A stretch of 64,000 bases of DNA from Nocardia blacklockiae (GCF_015477355.1 NZ_JADLRJ010000003.1:310001-374000), one strand, 5' to 3'; positions 45,815 to 54,959 are shown, numbered from the stretch's first letter. Numbers and translations are program-made. Notes: a model not told the origin generated them from the sequence alone.

Positions 45815-46699
45815 CTATTGCGCGCCACGGCCGTTGAGGTTCTCGACCACCTTCAGCAGCGCCGAATGGTCGAGCGCGCCGTAGCCCTGCGCGCGGCCCG
45901 CGGCGACGAGCGAGGCCACCAGCGCACCGGCGGGCAGCGCGATCCCGGCCTGCCGCGCGGCGTCGGTGACGATGCCCATGTCCTTGTGGTGCAGGTCGAT
46001 TCGGAAGCCGGGGGCGAATTCGCGCGCGACCATGGACGCGCGTTTGAGTTCGAGGATCCGGCTGCCCGCCAGGCCGCCCGCCAGCACGTCCAGACCCTTC
46101 CCCGGATCGACGCCCAGCGCCTCCATCAGCACGATCGCCTCGGCCACCAGGGCATAGGTGCCGCCGACCACCAGCTGGTTGGCGGCCTTGACGATCTGCC
46201 CGGCTCCGTGCCCGCCGACGTGCACGAACGTCTTCCCGACGGCCTCGAATACCGGTGTGGCGGCGGCGAAGTCGTCCGCCGTGCCGCCGACCATGATGGA
46301 CAGCACACCTTGCTCCGCACCGGCCTGGCCGCCGGAAACCGGGGCGTCGAGTACTCGGAAGCCCTCTCGCGCAGCGGCGTCGGCGAGCGCGATCGCACTC
46401 TGCGGCCGGATGGTCGAGAAGTCGATCAGCAGAGCGTTTTTCGGCGCGTGCGCGAAGACGCCGTCGGCACCGAGCACCACGTCCTCGACCTCGGGGTGAT
46501 CGGGCAGCATGGTGACGACGATCTCGGCGTCGCGGACCGCCTCGGCGACGTCGGCGGCCCGCTTGCCGCCCTCGGCCACCAGCTTGTCGAGCGCCGCGGC
46601 GCCGAGGGTGTAGCCGGTGACCTCATGGCCGGCCCGGACCAGGTGGCCCGCCATCGGCGAACCCATGATGCCGAGGCCGATGAATCCGATCTTGCTCAT
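45815..46699 (-). CDS. glxR: 2-hydroxy-3-oxopropionate (tartronate semialdehyde) reductase
   Basis: This 294-residue beta-hydroxyacid dehydrogenase has N-terminal GFIGLGIMGSPMAGHL, substrate motif DAPVSGGQAGAEQG and catalytic Lys in GAGQIVKAANQ. It reduces tartronate semialdehyde to glycerate. It lies 19 nt upstream of gcl and 11 nt downstream of hyi, inside the minus-strand operon hyi-glxR-gcl-glxK. Confidence 0.93.
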   Translation of the reverse strand: MSKIGFIGLGIMGSPMAGHLVRAGHEVTGYTLGAAALDKLVAEGGKRAADVAEAVRDAEIVVTMLPDHPEVEDVVLGADGVFAHAPKNALLIDFSTIRPQSAIALADAAAREGFRVLDAPVSGGQAGAEQGVLSIMVGGTADDFAAATPVFEAVGKTFVHVGGHGAGQIVKAANQLVVGGTYALVAEAIVLMEALGVDPGKGLDVLAGGLAGSRILELKRASMVAREFAPGFRIDLHHKDMGIVTDAARQAGIALPAGALVASLVAAGRAQGYGALDHSALLKVVENLNGRGAQ

Positions 46700-46710
46700 T
46701 GCGATGCTCC

Positions 46711-47520
46711 TTACGCGGTGGGCAGCCAGGCCAAGCTGTCGGCGCTGGCGCCGGTGGGGACGTATTCGGCGGCGACGTGGCCGCGGTAACCGGCCGCGGC
46801 GAGCTTGCCGACGTAGCCGAAGAGATCCAGCGCGCCCGTGCCCGGCTCGTGCCGTCCGGGGGCGTCGGCGATCTGCACGTGGGCGATGCGGTCGGCGTAG
46901 CGCTCGACGACCTTGTCGAGGTCGTCGCCGTTGGTGGCGAGGTGGTAGAGGTCGGCGAGCAGGCCCAGGTTCGCCGCCCCCTGCGCGGCGCGGACCCGGT
47001 CGAGCACGCCGACGACGTCCGCGGCGGACTTCAGCGGGTAGGCCGCGATGCCGCTGACCGGCTCGAGCAGCACGGTGCCGCCGATGCCGGCGAGCGCGCG
47101 GGCGGCGAAGGCCAGGTTGCGCACGGCCAGGTCGTCCTGTGCGGCGGGGTCGACGCCGTCGATCCGGTTGCCGTACAGAGCGTTGAACGCCCGGCAGCCC
47201 AGCCTGTCGCCGATCCGCGCGGCGACGGCGACGCTGTCGGCGAACTCCTGTTCGCGCCCGGGCCACGACACCAGTCCGCGGTCGCCGCCCGGCATGTCGC
47301 CCGCGAACAGATTGAGCCCGACGAGCCGCACACCGGCCTGCTCGACGGCGCGGACGAACTCCTCGACCTCGGCGTCGTCGGGAGTGGCGGTGGCGAACGG
47401 CCACCAGAATTCGACCGCGTCGGCACCGGCGGCCCGCGCCGCGGCGGGCCGGTCGAGCAGGGGCAGCTCGGTGAACAGGATGGACAGGTTCACCGCGTAG
47501 GGGAGTGGGTGTTCGGTCAT
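46711..47520 (-). CDS. hyi: hydroxypyruvate isomerase
   Basis: This 269-residue xylose-isomerase-like TIM barrel starts VNLSILFTELPLLDRPA and has GADAVEFWWPF. Metal ligands Glu/Asp/His/Glu lie in EPVSGI, LLADLYHL, HVQIADAPGRHEPG and AAEYVPTG. It interconverts hydroxypyruvate and tartronate semialdehyde. First gene of the glyoxylate operon; AGGAG lies before the ATG. Two candidate IclR boxes lie 146-181 nt upstream. Confidence 0.92.
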   Translation of the reverse strand: MTEHPLPYAVNLSILFTELPLLDRPAAARAAGADAVEFWWPFATATPDDAEVEEFVRAVEQAGVRLVGLNLFAGDMPGGDRGLVSWPGREQEFADSVAVAARIGDRLGCRAFNALYGNRIDGVDPAAQDDLAVRNLAFAARALAGIGGTVLLEPVSGIAAYPLKSAADVVGVLDRVRAAQGAANLGLLADLYHLATNGDDLDKVVERYADRIAHVQIADAPGRHEPGTGALDLFGYVGKLAAAGYRGHVAAEYVPTGASADSLAWLPTA

Positions 47521-47665
47521 GCGGTCTTCTCCTGGGTCGGGCAGCGCTGCCGTCCGGGCGGACGGGCCCGGTGATTCGGTGACGCCGGTGCGTGGACCGG
47601 GGTGAGGTGGCCGCGCGTATCGGTCTCGCGGCGGGGACGCGGCTTCGACGCCGACGTCTCGGATA

Positions 47666-47701
47666 TTTCGTATTGCGGAATACAACTTCCGTAATACGAC
47701 G
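47666..47701. promoter_or_regulatory. candidate IclR-type operator pair upstream of hyi operon
   Basis: TTTCGTATTGCGGAA (47666-47680) and TTCCGTAATACGACG (47687-47701) are two related 15-mers 21 bp apart. Together they give an inverted repeat of 11-bp arms with one mismatch (47670-47680/47687-47697). The motif family TTCCGY-N3-RCGRAA recurs at 47817 and 49669. Confidence 0.55.
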
Positions 47702-47816
47702 GTAGCGGCTCGAGTATGTGACGGTCAACACTTCGGTCGAATTTCGGTTCGGCGTGCGAGATGCCGTTGACAGTCCGGCGCGTCCACCCGTAGATTCAGC
47801 GCTAGTGGAACTATGA

Positions 47817-47831
47817 TTCCGCTATACGAAA
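47817..47831. promoter_or_regulatory. candidate IclR-type operator upstream of uraD
   Basis: TTCCGCTATACGAAA lies 38 nt upstream of the uraD GTG. It matches the 15-bp half-palindrome pattern found in front of hyi and the IclR gene. A partner GGAA at 47807-47810 gives the same GGAA-N6-TTCC spacing as the hyi site. Confidence 0.55.
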
Positions 47832-47868
47832 TGATTGCGACTCCCGGCTCGCCGGGCGGAGGTGTCCG

Positions 47869-48366
47869 GTGCCGGAACCGCTCCCTATCTCCCGAATCAA
47901 CGCGCTACCGGCTCCGAGCTGGCGGCGCATCCTGGAAGGTGTTGTAGGCCTTGCGGAATGGGCCGACGCGGTGAGTGCCGCGCGGCCGTATGCCGATCGT
48001 GCCGCGCTGCTGGACCTGGCCGAGCGGGCGGTGCTCGCGCTCGACGCGTCCCAGGTGCGGCGCGCGCTGGCCGATCACCCGCGCATCGGCGCGCGCACGA
48101 TCCCGGGGTCCCGGGCGGCGCACGAGCAGTCCGGTGTCGACGCCGCCGACACCGACCTGGCCGAGCGGCTGCGGGTGGGAAACCTCGCCTACGAGAGCAA
48201 GTTCGGCCACATCTACCTCGTGTGCGCCGCGGGGCGCGGCGGGGCCGAACTGCTCGCCGATCTCACGGCTCGGCTCGACAACGATCCCTCGAACGAAATA
48301 GCCGTCACCCGAAAGGAACTCGCCGCGATCGCGCGAGTACGACTGGAAGGACTGGTGATTCCATGA
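47869..48366 (+). CDS. uraD: OHCU decarboxylase (2-oxo-4-hydroxy-4-carboxy-5-ureidoimidazoline decarboxylase)
   Basis: This 165-residue all-helical protein converts OHCU to S-allantoin. Family motifs include ADHPRIGAR (catalytic His), HEQSGV and FGHIYLVCAAGRG, and LDNDPSNEIAVTRKELAAIARVRL at the C-terminus. It starts at a GTG with GGAGG 6 nt upstream. Its stop overlaps the uraH ATG. First gene of uraD-uraH-uricase operon. Confidence 0.94.
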   Translation: MPEPLPISRINALPAPSWRRILEGVVGLAEWADAVSAARPYADRAALLDLAERAVLALDASQVRRALADHPRIGARTIPGSRAAHEQSGVDAADTDLAERLRVGNLAYESKFGHIYLVCAAGRGGAELLADLTARLDNDPSNEIAVTRKELAAIARVRLEGLVIP

Positions 48367-48698
48367 GCCGCAGTGCCATCACCACGCACGTGCTCGACAC
48401 CGCGGCCGGTCGTCCGGCGCGAGATATGCCGGTGCGTTTGGAGTTTCGCGAGCCGGACGGCTGGCGGCCGATTGGCGACGCGTGCACCGACGCCGACGGC
48501 CGCGTCTCCGTCCTCGGCCCCGAGCGCGTGGAGGTGGGCGACTACCGCCTGATCTTCGACACCGCAGGCTATTTCGGCGAACGCGAGCACTTCTTCCCCG
48601 AGGTGACCGTCACCTTCACCGTCACCGATCCCGCGCAGCACCACCACGTGCCGCTGCTGCTGTCCCCGTTCGCCATCTCCACCTATCGAGGGAGCTGA
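48363..48698 (+). CDS. uraH: 5-hydroxyisourate hydrolase (transthyretin-like)
   Basis: This is a 111-residue transthyretin-fold protein. The catalytic His lies in AITTHVLDTAAGRPA, Arg in FREPDGW-flanking sequence, a second His cluster in QHHHVPLLLSPF, and the diagnostic C-terminal tetrapeptide YRGS is intact. It hydrolyses 5-hydroxyisourate to OHCU. It overlaps uraD by 4 nt (ATGA) and precedes uricase by 6 nt. Confidence 0.95.
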   Translation: MSRSAITTHVLDTAAGRPARDMPVRLEFREPDGWRPIGDACTDADGRVSVLGPERVEVGDYRLIFDTAGYFGEREHFFPEVTVTFTVTDPAQHHHVPLLLSPFAISTYRGS

Positions 48699-48704
48699 AT
48701 TCCC

Positions 48705-49610
48705 ATGGCCATCCAGCTCGGGCCCAACCAGTACGGCAAGGCCGAGAACCGGCTCGTCCGGGTCTACCGCGACACCGCGCGGCACAGCATCCGCGACCTC
48801 AACGTGTCCACGTCGCTGCGGGGCCGGTTCGCCGACGCCCACATCACCGGCGACCAGCGCGACATCCTGCCCACCGATACCCAGAAGAACGCGGTGTTCG
48901 CCTTCGCGAAGGAACGGGGGGTGACCGAGATCGAGGACTTCGGGCTCACCCTCGCCGACCACTTCATCGCCCGCTGCCCGGGCGCGGACGGTGCGCGTAT
49001 CGAGATCGACGAATTCGCCTGGGACAGAATTCCGGTCGACGGGCTCGGGCACGACCACTCCTTCGTGCGCAGCGGCGGCGGCGTGCGGACCACGGTGGTC
49101 AATGTCGACGGTGTCGGACCGGATCGCCGCGCGTTCGTGGTCTCGGGCATCAAGGATCTGGTGGTGCTGAAGACGACCGGCTCGGAGTTCCACGGCTTCT
49201 TCAAGGACCGGTACACCACCCTGGCGGAGACCGACGACCGGATCATGGCCACCTCGCTGGTCGCGCGCTGGCGCTACGACCACACCGACGTCGACTGGGA
49301 CAAGTCCTTCGACTCGATTCGCTCGATTCTGTTGCGGCAGTTCGCCGCCGTGCACTCCTACGCGTTGCAGCAGACGCTCTACAGCATGGGGCGCGCGGTG
49401 CTCGAGCAGCATCGCGAGGTGGCCGAGATCCGGTTCTCCGCGCCCAACAAGCACCACTTCCGTTACGACCTGGAGCAATTCGGGCTCGACAATCCCGGCG
49501 AGGTGTTCATCGCCGCGGACCGGCCCTACGGGCTGATCGAGGCCACCGTCGAGCGCGACGACGCCACCGCTCCCGGCCGGGCCTGGCACGGGATCCCCGG
49601 CTTTTGCTAG
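48705..49610 (+). CDS. uao: cofactor-independent urate oxidase (uricase)
   Basis: This 301-residue protein is a duplicated T-fold uricase, oxidising urate with O2 to 5-hydroxyisourate and H2O2. LGPNQYGKAENRLVRVYRD is the N-terminus, with the catalytic Lys in NQYGKAENR, Thr in LPTDTQKNAVF and family motif KDLVVLKTTGSEFHGF. The His near NKHHFRYDLE completes the active site. Last gene of the operon; it does not end in a peroxisomal signal. GAGCT lies before the ATG. Confidence 0.95.
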   Translation: MAIQLGPNQYGKAENRLVRVYRDTARHSIRDLNVSTSLRGRFADAHITGDQRDILPTDTQKNAVFAFAKERGVTEIEDFGLTLADHFIARCPGADGARIEIDEFAWDRIPVDGLGHDHSFVRSGGGVRTTVVNVDGVGPDRRAFVVSGIKDLVVLKTTGSEFHGFFKDRYTTLAETDDRIMATSLVARWRYDHTDVDWDKSFDSIRSILLRQFAAVHSYALQQTLYSMGRAVLEQHREVAEIRFSAPNKHHFRYDLEQFGLDNPGEVFIAADRPYGLIEATVERDDATAPGRAWHGIPGFC

Positions 49611-49668
49611 GTCCGCGCGCGTCCTGACCCGGTGCGTGCGCTGGTTCTTCCATTTCCTAGACTCCGAA

Positions 49669-49698
49669 TTCCGCGATGCGAACTTCCGCAAAGCGGAA
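49669..49698. promoter_or_regulatory. tandem 15-bp IclR-type boxes upstream of the IclR gene
   Basis: TTCCGCGATGCGAAC (49669-49683) is followed directly by the near-perfect palindrome TTCCGCAAAGCGGAA (49684-49698). They lie 50-79 nt before the IclR GTG. Palindromic TTCCGC-N3-GCGGAA is the best copy of the motif in the region and implies autoregulation. Confidence 0.65.
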
Positions 49699-49747
49699 CC
49701 GGGCTGCGAAAATGGTGGGCGAGCCCACCGACGAGGGAAGGATCGCC

Positions 49748-50512
49748 GTGACCGAAGCGCGTCCGCGGAGCGGCGGGGTGCAATCCGTCGACCGCGCCTT
49801 CGAACTGCTGGAGCTGGTGGCCGACGCGGGCGGTGAGGCGACGCTGTCGCATCTCGCCGAGGCGTCCGGGCTGCCGCAGCCGACCATCCACCGGCTGCTG
49901 CGCACCCTGAGCGCCGGCGGCTACATCCGCCAGCAGCCGTCGCGGCGGTACTCGTTGGGGCCCAGGCTGATTCGGCTCGGCGAGACCGCGAGCCGGGTGC
50001 TCGGCGCCTCGGCCGGACCGCATCTGACCCGGCTGCGCGACCGGACCGGCGAGACCTCGAACATGGCCGTGCTCGACGGCGATCAGGTCGTCTACGTGGC
50101 CCAGGTGCCCTCGCCGCACGCCATGCGGATGTTCACCGAGGTAGGTCAGCGCGTGGACCTGCACTGCACGGCCGTCGGCAAGGCGGTGCTGGCGGCGCTG
50201 CCCCCGGACGAATCCGACCGCATCCTGTCCCGCATCTCGATGAGCCCCCGCACCCCGCACACCCTGACCGACCCCGCGGTGCTGCGCACCGAGATCGACC
50301 GCGTCCGCATCCAGGGTTACGCGCAGGACGACGGCGAACAGGAGATCGGCGTCCGCTGCTACGCCGTCGCCGTCCCCGACGCTCCCACCCGAGCCGCCAT
50401 CTCCATCTCCGGCCCCCAATCCCGAGTAGCGGGCCTGGACATGAACACCATCATCCCCCTACTCCAGCAAACCGCCACCGCCCTCGGCCGAGACCTACTG
50501 TCCCAGAGCTGA
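49748..50512 (+). CDS. IclR-family transcriptional regulator of purine catabolism
   Basis: This 254-residue protein has an N-terminal winged HTH (VQSVDRAFELLELVADAGGEATLSHLAEASGLPQPTIHRLLRTL). The C-terminal ligand domain has LHCTAVGKAVLAALP and the usual GYAQDDGEQEIGVRCYAVAV. The GTG at 49748 is chosen for GGGAAGGA upstream, although an ATG 12 codons earlier is open. It lies 137 nt after uricase. IclR proteins such as AllR sense allantoin or glyoxylate in this setting. It is the likely controller of the surrounding operons. Confidence 0.88.
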   Translation: MTEARPRSGGVQSVDRAFELLELVADAGGEATLSHLAEASGLPQPTIHRLLRTLSAGGYIRQQPSRRYSLGPRLIRLGETASRVLGASAGPHLTRLRDRTGETSNMAVLDGDQVVYVAQVPSPHAMRMFTEVGQRVDLHCTAVGKAVLAALPPDESDRILSRISMSPRTPHTLTDPAVLRTEIDRVRIQGYAQDDGEQEIGVRCYAVAVPDAPTRAAISISGPQSRVAGLDMNTIIPLLQQTATALGRDLLSQS

Positions 50513-50572
50513 ATTCGGCGCGGCGAACGCGTCCGGCGGGGAGTGGTCCGAGCGGGACCGAAGAGATCGTGG

Positions 50573-50645
50573 AGCGGATGACGGGATTCGAACCCGCGAC
50601 CCTCACCTTGGCAAGGTGATGCGCTACCAGCTGCGCTACATCCGC
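50573..50645 (-). tRNA. tRNA-Gly (anticodon GCC)
   Basis: A 73-nt minus-strand cloverleaf: acceptor GCGGATG/CATCCGC with discriminator T, D arm TAGCGCAGCTGGTAGC. The anticodon arm is CACCT-TGCCA-AGGTG with GCC anticodon, and the T arm contains GGTTCGAATCC. CCA is not encoded. Confidence 0.97.
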
Positions 50646-50831
50646 ATCGTGCCCTTGGGGCGACGGGATAAAACGATAGCGGATGGGGCTCGCGATCGGC
50701 GAATCGGCTGGTAGGGGCGGTTCGGGTGGGTGGTGGGGTCCGCAGGGGAGTCACAGCAACTCCACAGCGTGGCCGGACGGGGGACTCAGTCGGTGGCTCG
50801 ACGATGGGGTCGAGACACGAGAGGACCGATT

Positions 50832-53015
50832 ATGACCACCATCGAGGCTCCCGCCCGGCGGGAGACGCCCCCGCCCCCGAGCCCGCCGGACAGCCGGCGG
50901 CACCGGCACCGCCGGGCCTCGGGACCACCCGACCGGCCGCGCTGGGCGCGGCCCGCGCTGCTGGCGCTGTTGCTCGCGACGGCCTTCGCCTATCTCTGGG
51001 CGTTGAGCGAAAACGGTTGGGCCAACGACTATTACGCGGCGGCCGCGCAGGCGGGCACGCAGAGTTGGAAGGCGCTGCTGTTCGGGTCGCTGGACGCGGG
51101 CAACGCCATCACCGTCGACAAGCCGCCCGCGTCGCTGTGGCTGATGGGGCTGTCGGGACGGCTGCTCGGGTTCAGTTCCTTCTCGATGCTGCTGCCGCAG
51201 GCGCTGCTGGGCGTGGCCTCGGTCGGGCTCGTCTATGCCGCGGTACGTCGCTGGAGCGGGCCCGGCGCCGGATTGCTGGCCGGTAGCGTGCTGGCGTTGA
51301 CCCCGGTGGCCGCGCTGATGTTCCGCTTCAACAATCCGGATGCGCTGCTGGTGTTCCTGCTGGTCGCGGCTGCCTACTGCACCATGCGCGCCACCGAGCG
51401 CGGCAGCGGGCGCTGGCTGGCCCTCGCCGGTGCGGCGATCGGGTTCGGCTTCCTGACCAAGATGATGCAGGCGTTCCTCGTGCTGCCCGCGTTCGCGCTG
51501 GCCTTCCTCGTCGCCGCGCCGATCGGATTCTGGCAGCGGATCGGCAAGCTGCTGGGCGCGCTGCTGGCGGTCGTGGTGTCCGCGGGCTGGTACATCCTGC
51601 TGGTCGAGCTGTGGCCGAGCGGTTCGCGGCCCTACATCGGCGGTTCCACCGACAACAGCCTGCTGGAGCTGGCGTTGGGCTACAACGGTCTCGGCCGGGT
51701 GCTCGGCGGCTCCGGCAACGGCGGCGGCGGTGGAGGCGGCGGTGGCAACACCGGCTTCGGCGGCAGCACCGGAATCTCCCGGCTGTTCGGCGATTCCATG
51801 GGCACCGAGATCTCCTGGCTGCTGCCCGCGGCGCTGATCGGTCTGCTCGCGGGGCTCTGGCTCACCCGTCGCACCCCGCGCACCGGGAGCACCCGGGCCG
51901 CGCTGATCCTCTGGGGCGGTTGGCTGCTCGTGACCGGCGTGGTGTTCAGCTTCATGCAGGGCACGATCCACCCGTACTACACGGTCGCGCTGGCGCCCGC
52001 CGTCGCCGCGCTCATCGGTGTCACGGTCACCGAATTGTGGCGGGCGCGAGGCGGTTTCGTGCCGCGTGCGGTGCTGGGCGGCATGCTCGCCGCCACCGGT
52101 GTCTGGAACTTCGTGCTGCTGAACCGGACTCCCGACTGGTTCCCCGCGCTGCGGTGGGCGGTGCTGATCGGCTGCGTCGCGGTGGCGCTGGTACTGGTCG
52201 TCGGCGCACACCGGCTCGGCCGCCTGACAGTGGTCGTGGCCGCCGCGGGTCTGCTGTTCGGACTGGGCGGCGCCGCCGCCTACACCGTCGACACCGTGAC
52301 GACCGCGCACAGCGGCTCCATCCCGACCTCCGGCCCGCAGACCGGACGCGGCATGGGCGGCGGCATGGGCGCACCCGTCGGCGACGGGTCCGCCCGCCCG
52401 GACGGTGACGGCCGCTTCGATGGCACGGGCGAGCGCCCGTCGGACAACGCGGCTTCCGAGGGTTCGCCAGGCACAACCCCCGGCACCTCGCCCCAAGGCT
52501 CGGCGGGTGCGGCGTCCGGCAGTACGACCGAGGGTTCGCCCGGCACAGCCTCGGGCACCTCGTCCCAAGGCTCGGGGGGTACGGCCTCAGGCACCACGGC
52601 CGACGCCTCGGCGGCGGGTGGTACGGCCCAAGGCTCGGCGGCAGGTGGTGGGATGTCCTTCGGCGGTACCGCGAGCAACAACGCGGAACTGCAAGCGCTG
52701 CTGAAGGATACGAGCAACCGGTGGGCCGCGGCGACGGTGGGCGCGCAGTCGGCGGGCAGCCTGGAGCTGTCCACCGGGACCTCGATCATCGCGATCGGCG
52801 GCTTCACCGGCAGCGACGACGCACCGACGCTGGCCCAATTCCAGCAGTACGTCGCGAACGGCGAGGTGCGCTACTTCATCGCGGGCGGCGGCATGGGCGG
52901 ACCCGGCGGCGGTTCGGGCTCGGCGTCGGAGATCACCGCCTGGGTGCAGGAGCACTTCACCGCCACGACGGTCGGCGGCACCACGGTCTACGACCTGACG
53001 AAGCCGATCTCCTGA
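50832..53015 (+). CDS. GT39-family membrane glycosyltransferase (ArnT/YkcB-like)
   Basis: This 727-residue protein starts at an ATG with GAGAGGA upstream. It has a Pro/Arg-rich cytoplasmic tail, then about 11-12 membrane helices. The first loop has the GT39 acidic motif ENGWANDYYAAAAQAG and the family segment DKPPASLWLMGLSGRLLGFS, with RFNNPDALLVFLLVAA. After the last helix a Ser/Gly/Thr-rich linker with two tandem repeats leads to a C-terminal soluble domain (AELQALLKDTSNRWAAAT, VRYFIAGGGMGG, AWVQEHF). It would move mannose or another sugar from a polyprenyl-phosphate donor to a cell-surface acceptor. Confidence 0.9.
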   Translation: MTTIEAPARRETPPPPSPPDSRRHRHRRASGPPDRPRWARPALLALLLATAFAYLWALSENGWANDYYAAAAQAGTQSWKALLFGSLDAGNAITVDKPPASLWLMGLSGRLLGFSSFSMLLPQALLGVASVGLVYAAVRRWSGPGAGLLAGSVLALTPVAALMFRFNNPDALLVFLLVAAAYCTMRATERGSGRWLALAGAAIGFGFLTKMMQAFLVLPAFALAFLVAAPIGFWQRIGKLLGALLAVVVSAGWYILLVELWPSGSRPYIGGSTDNSLLELALGYNGLGRVLGGSGNGGGGGGGGGNTGFGGSTGISRLFGDSMGTEISWLLPAALIGLLAGLWLTRRTPRTGSTRAALILWGGWLLVTGVVFSFMQGTIHPYYTVALAPAVAALIGVTVTELWRARGGFVPRAVLGGMLAATGVWNFVLLNRTPDWFPALRWAVLIGCVAVALVLVVGAHRLGRLTVVVAAAGLLFGLGGAAAYTVDTVTTAHSGSIPTSGPQTGRGMGGGMGAPVGDGSARPDGDGRFDGTGERPSDNAASEGSPGTTPGTSPQGSAGAASGSTTEGSPGTASGTSSQGSGGTASGTTADASAAGGTAQGSAAGGGMSFGGTASNNAELQALLKDTSNRWAAATVGAQSAGSLELSTGTSIIAIGGFTGSDDAPTLAQFQQYVANGEVRYFIAGGGMGGPGGGSGSASEITAWVQEHFTATTVGGTTVYDLTKPIS
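52458..52601 (+). repeat. two 72-bp in-frame tandem repeats in the GT39 gene
   Basis: Unit 1 is 52458-52529 and unit 2 is 52530-52601, each starting GAGGGTTCGCC and encoding 24 residues beginning EGSPGT. They differ at scattered positions. A shorter third degenerate copy (GTAQGSAAGGG) follows. It is part of the exposed linker and likely to vary in number between strains. Confidence 0.8.
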
Positions 53016-53040
53016 GGGCGGTTCCCGCACCGACCCGAAC

Positions 53041-53070
53041 AGGCCCCGCGTCCCACCGGACGCGGGGCCT
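53041..53070. terminator. 13-bp hairpin terminator after the GT39 gene
   Basis: AGGCCCCGCGTCC (53041-53053) pairs with GGACGCGGGGCCT (53058-53070) over CACC, followed by TGTTCG. It lies 26 nt past the stop codon and insulates ctaD. Confidence 0.75.
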
Positions 53071-53219
53071 GTTCGCGTCCGCGCGACCGGAGTGTTCCCC
53101 GCCCACCGCCCGATAGCTGCACGTATGCTGCTTGCGTTCGGTGTGCGCGTCATTCACGGGTTCCACAAGCATGTTCCGTCCGCGCGGACGAGTTGCGGGA
53201 AACGACCTAGGAGGATGTG

Positions 53220-54959
53220 TTGACTGCTGTATCTCCGAAACCGGAGGGCCAGCTCGAGGCCGCGCGACCCTTTCCGGCGCGGGGCGGCCCGAAGGGGTCG
53301 TTCCTGTACAAGGCGATCACCACGACCGACCCGAAGATGCTCGGTCAGATGTATCTGTTCACGGCCATGACGTTCTTCCTCATCGGCGGCGTGATGGCCC
53401 TGCTGATGCGCGGCGAGCTGGCGCGGCCGGGCCTGCAATTCCTGTCGCCGGAACAGTTCAATCAGCTGTTCACCATGCACGGCACGATCATGCTGCTGTT
53501 CTACGCGACCGCGATCGTCTTCGCGTTCGCCAATATCGTGCTGCCGTTGCAGATCGGCGCCCCCGACGTGGCGTTCCCGCGGTTGAACGCGTTCAGTTAC
53601 TGGCTGTATCTGTTCGGCGCGACCATGGCGACGGCCGGTTTCATCACTCCTGGCGGCGCGGCCGATTTCGGCTGGACCGCCTACACCCCGCTCTCGGATA
53701 TCGTGCACGCGCCCGGCGTCGGCGCGGATCTGTGGATTCTGGGACTGGCGGTTTCGGGTCTGGGCACCATCCTCGGCGGCGTCAACATGATCACCACGGT
53801 GGTGTGCCTGCGCTGCCCGGGCATGACGCTGTTCCGGATGCCGATCTTCACCTGGAACATCGTCGTGACCAGCATTCTGATCCTGCTGGCCTTCCCGATC
53901 CTGACCGCCGCGCTGATGGCGCTGGCCTACGACCGGCATCTGGGCGGGCACATCTACGACGCCGCGAACGGCGGGCCGATCCTGTACCAGCACCTGTTCT
54001 GGTATTTCGGCCACCCTGAGGTGTACATCATCGCGCTGCCGTTCTTCGGCATCGTGACGGAGATCTTCCCGGTGTTCAGCCGGAAACCGATCTTCGGCTA
54101 CACGGCGCTGGTCTACGCGACCTTCGCGATCGCGGCGCTGTCGATCGCGGTGTGGGCGCACCACATGTTCGCCACGGGAGCCGTTCTGCTGCCTTACTTC
54201 TCGTTCATGACCTTCTTGATCGCGGTGCCCACGGGCGTGAAGTTCTTCAACTGGATCGGCACCATGTGGAAGGGGCAGCTGACCTTCGAATCGCCCATGC
54301 TGTTCTCGGTCGGCTTCATCGTGACATTCTTGTTCGGCGGTCTGTCGGGTGTCATTCTCGCGAGCCCGCCGCTGGACTTCCACGTCTCCGACACCTATTT
54401 CGTCGTCGCGCACTTCCACTACGTGCTGTTCGGCACCATCGCCTTCGCGACCTACGCGGGCATCTATTTCTGGTTCCCGAAGATGACCGGGCGCATGCTG
54501 GACGAGCGGCTGGGCAAGTGGCACTTCTGGACCACGTTCGTCGGCTTCCACACCACCTTCCTGGTACAGCACTGGGTGGGCGCCGAAGGCATGCCGCGCC
54601 GGTACGCCGACTACCTCCCGACCGACAATTTCACGCTGCTGAACACCATTTCGACCATCGGCGCGTTCATCCTGGGCGCCTCGGTGCTGCCGTTCGTGTG
54701 GAACGTCTTCAAGAGCTACCGCTACGGCGAGGTGGTGACGGTGGACGATCCGTGGGGCTACGGCAATTCGCTGGAGTGGGCGACATCCTGCCCGCCGCCG
54801 CGGCACAACTTCTACGAATTGCCGCGCATCCGCTCGGAGCGACCGGCATTCGAGCTGCACTATCCGCACATGGTCGAGCGGATGCGGGCCGAGGCCCACG
54901 TCGGGTTCGGCCGCCACGCGCGGGTCGAGATCCCCGACCACCCGGTGGTCCCGCAGTAG
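53220..54959 (+). CDS. ctaD: cytochrome c oxidase subunit I
   Basis: This 579-residue heme-copper oxidase catalytic subunit of the aa3 terminal oxidase is an integral membrane protein with 12 helices. Heme a ligand His lies in [11 protein letters not shown]; CuB/Tyr motif is [11 protein letters not shown]; CuB His pair is [10 protein letters not shown]; heme a3/a ligands are [11 protein letters not shown]. It reduces O2 to water and pumps protons. A TTG at 53220, 5 nt after AGGAGG, is a better start than the GTG that overlaps the Shine-Dalgarno. It stands alone here, as ctaD does in other Mycobacteriales. Confidence 0.96.
   Translation: MTAVSPKPEGQLEAARPFPARGGPKGSFLYKAITTTDPKMLGQMYLFTAMTFFLIGGVMALLMRGELARPGLQFLSPEQFNQLFTMHGTIMLLFYATAIVFAFANIVLPLQIGAPDVAFPRLNAFSYWLYLFGATMATAGFITPGGAADFGWTAYTPLSDIVHAPGVGADLWILGLAVSGLGTILGGVNMITTVVCLRCPGMTLFRMPIFTWNIVVTSILILLAFPILTAALMALAYDRHLGGHIYDAANGGPILYQHLFWYFGHPEVYIIALPFFGIVTEIFPVFSRKPIFGYTALVYATFAIAALSIAVWAHHMFATGAVLLPYFSFMTFLIAVPTGVKFFNWIGTMWKGQLTFESPMLFSVGFIVTFLFGGLSGVILASPPLDFHVSDTYFVVAHFHYVLFGTIAFATYAGIYFWFPKMTGRMLDERLGKWHFWTTFVGFHTTFLVQHWVGAEGMPRRYADYLPTDNFTLLNTISTIGAFILGASVLPFVWNVFKSYRYGEVVTVDDPWGYGNSLEWATSCPPPRHNFYELPRIRSERPAFELHYPHMVERMRAEAHVGFGRHARVEIPDHPVVPQ

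Noticed and set aside
53215-53223. ATG at 53215 as ctaD start
   Set aside because: ATG TGT TGA stops at once in that frame; TTG at 53220 is in frame with correct spacing from AGGAGG.
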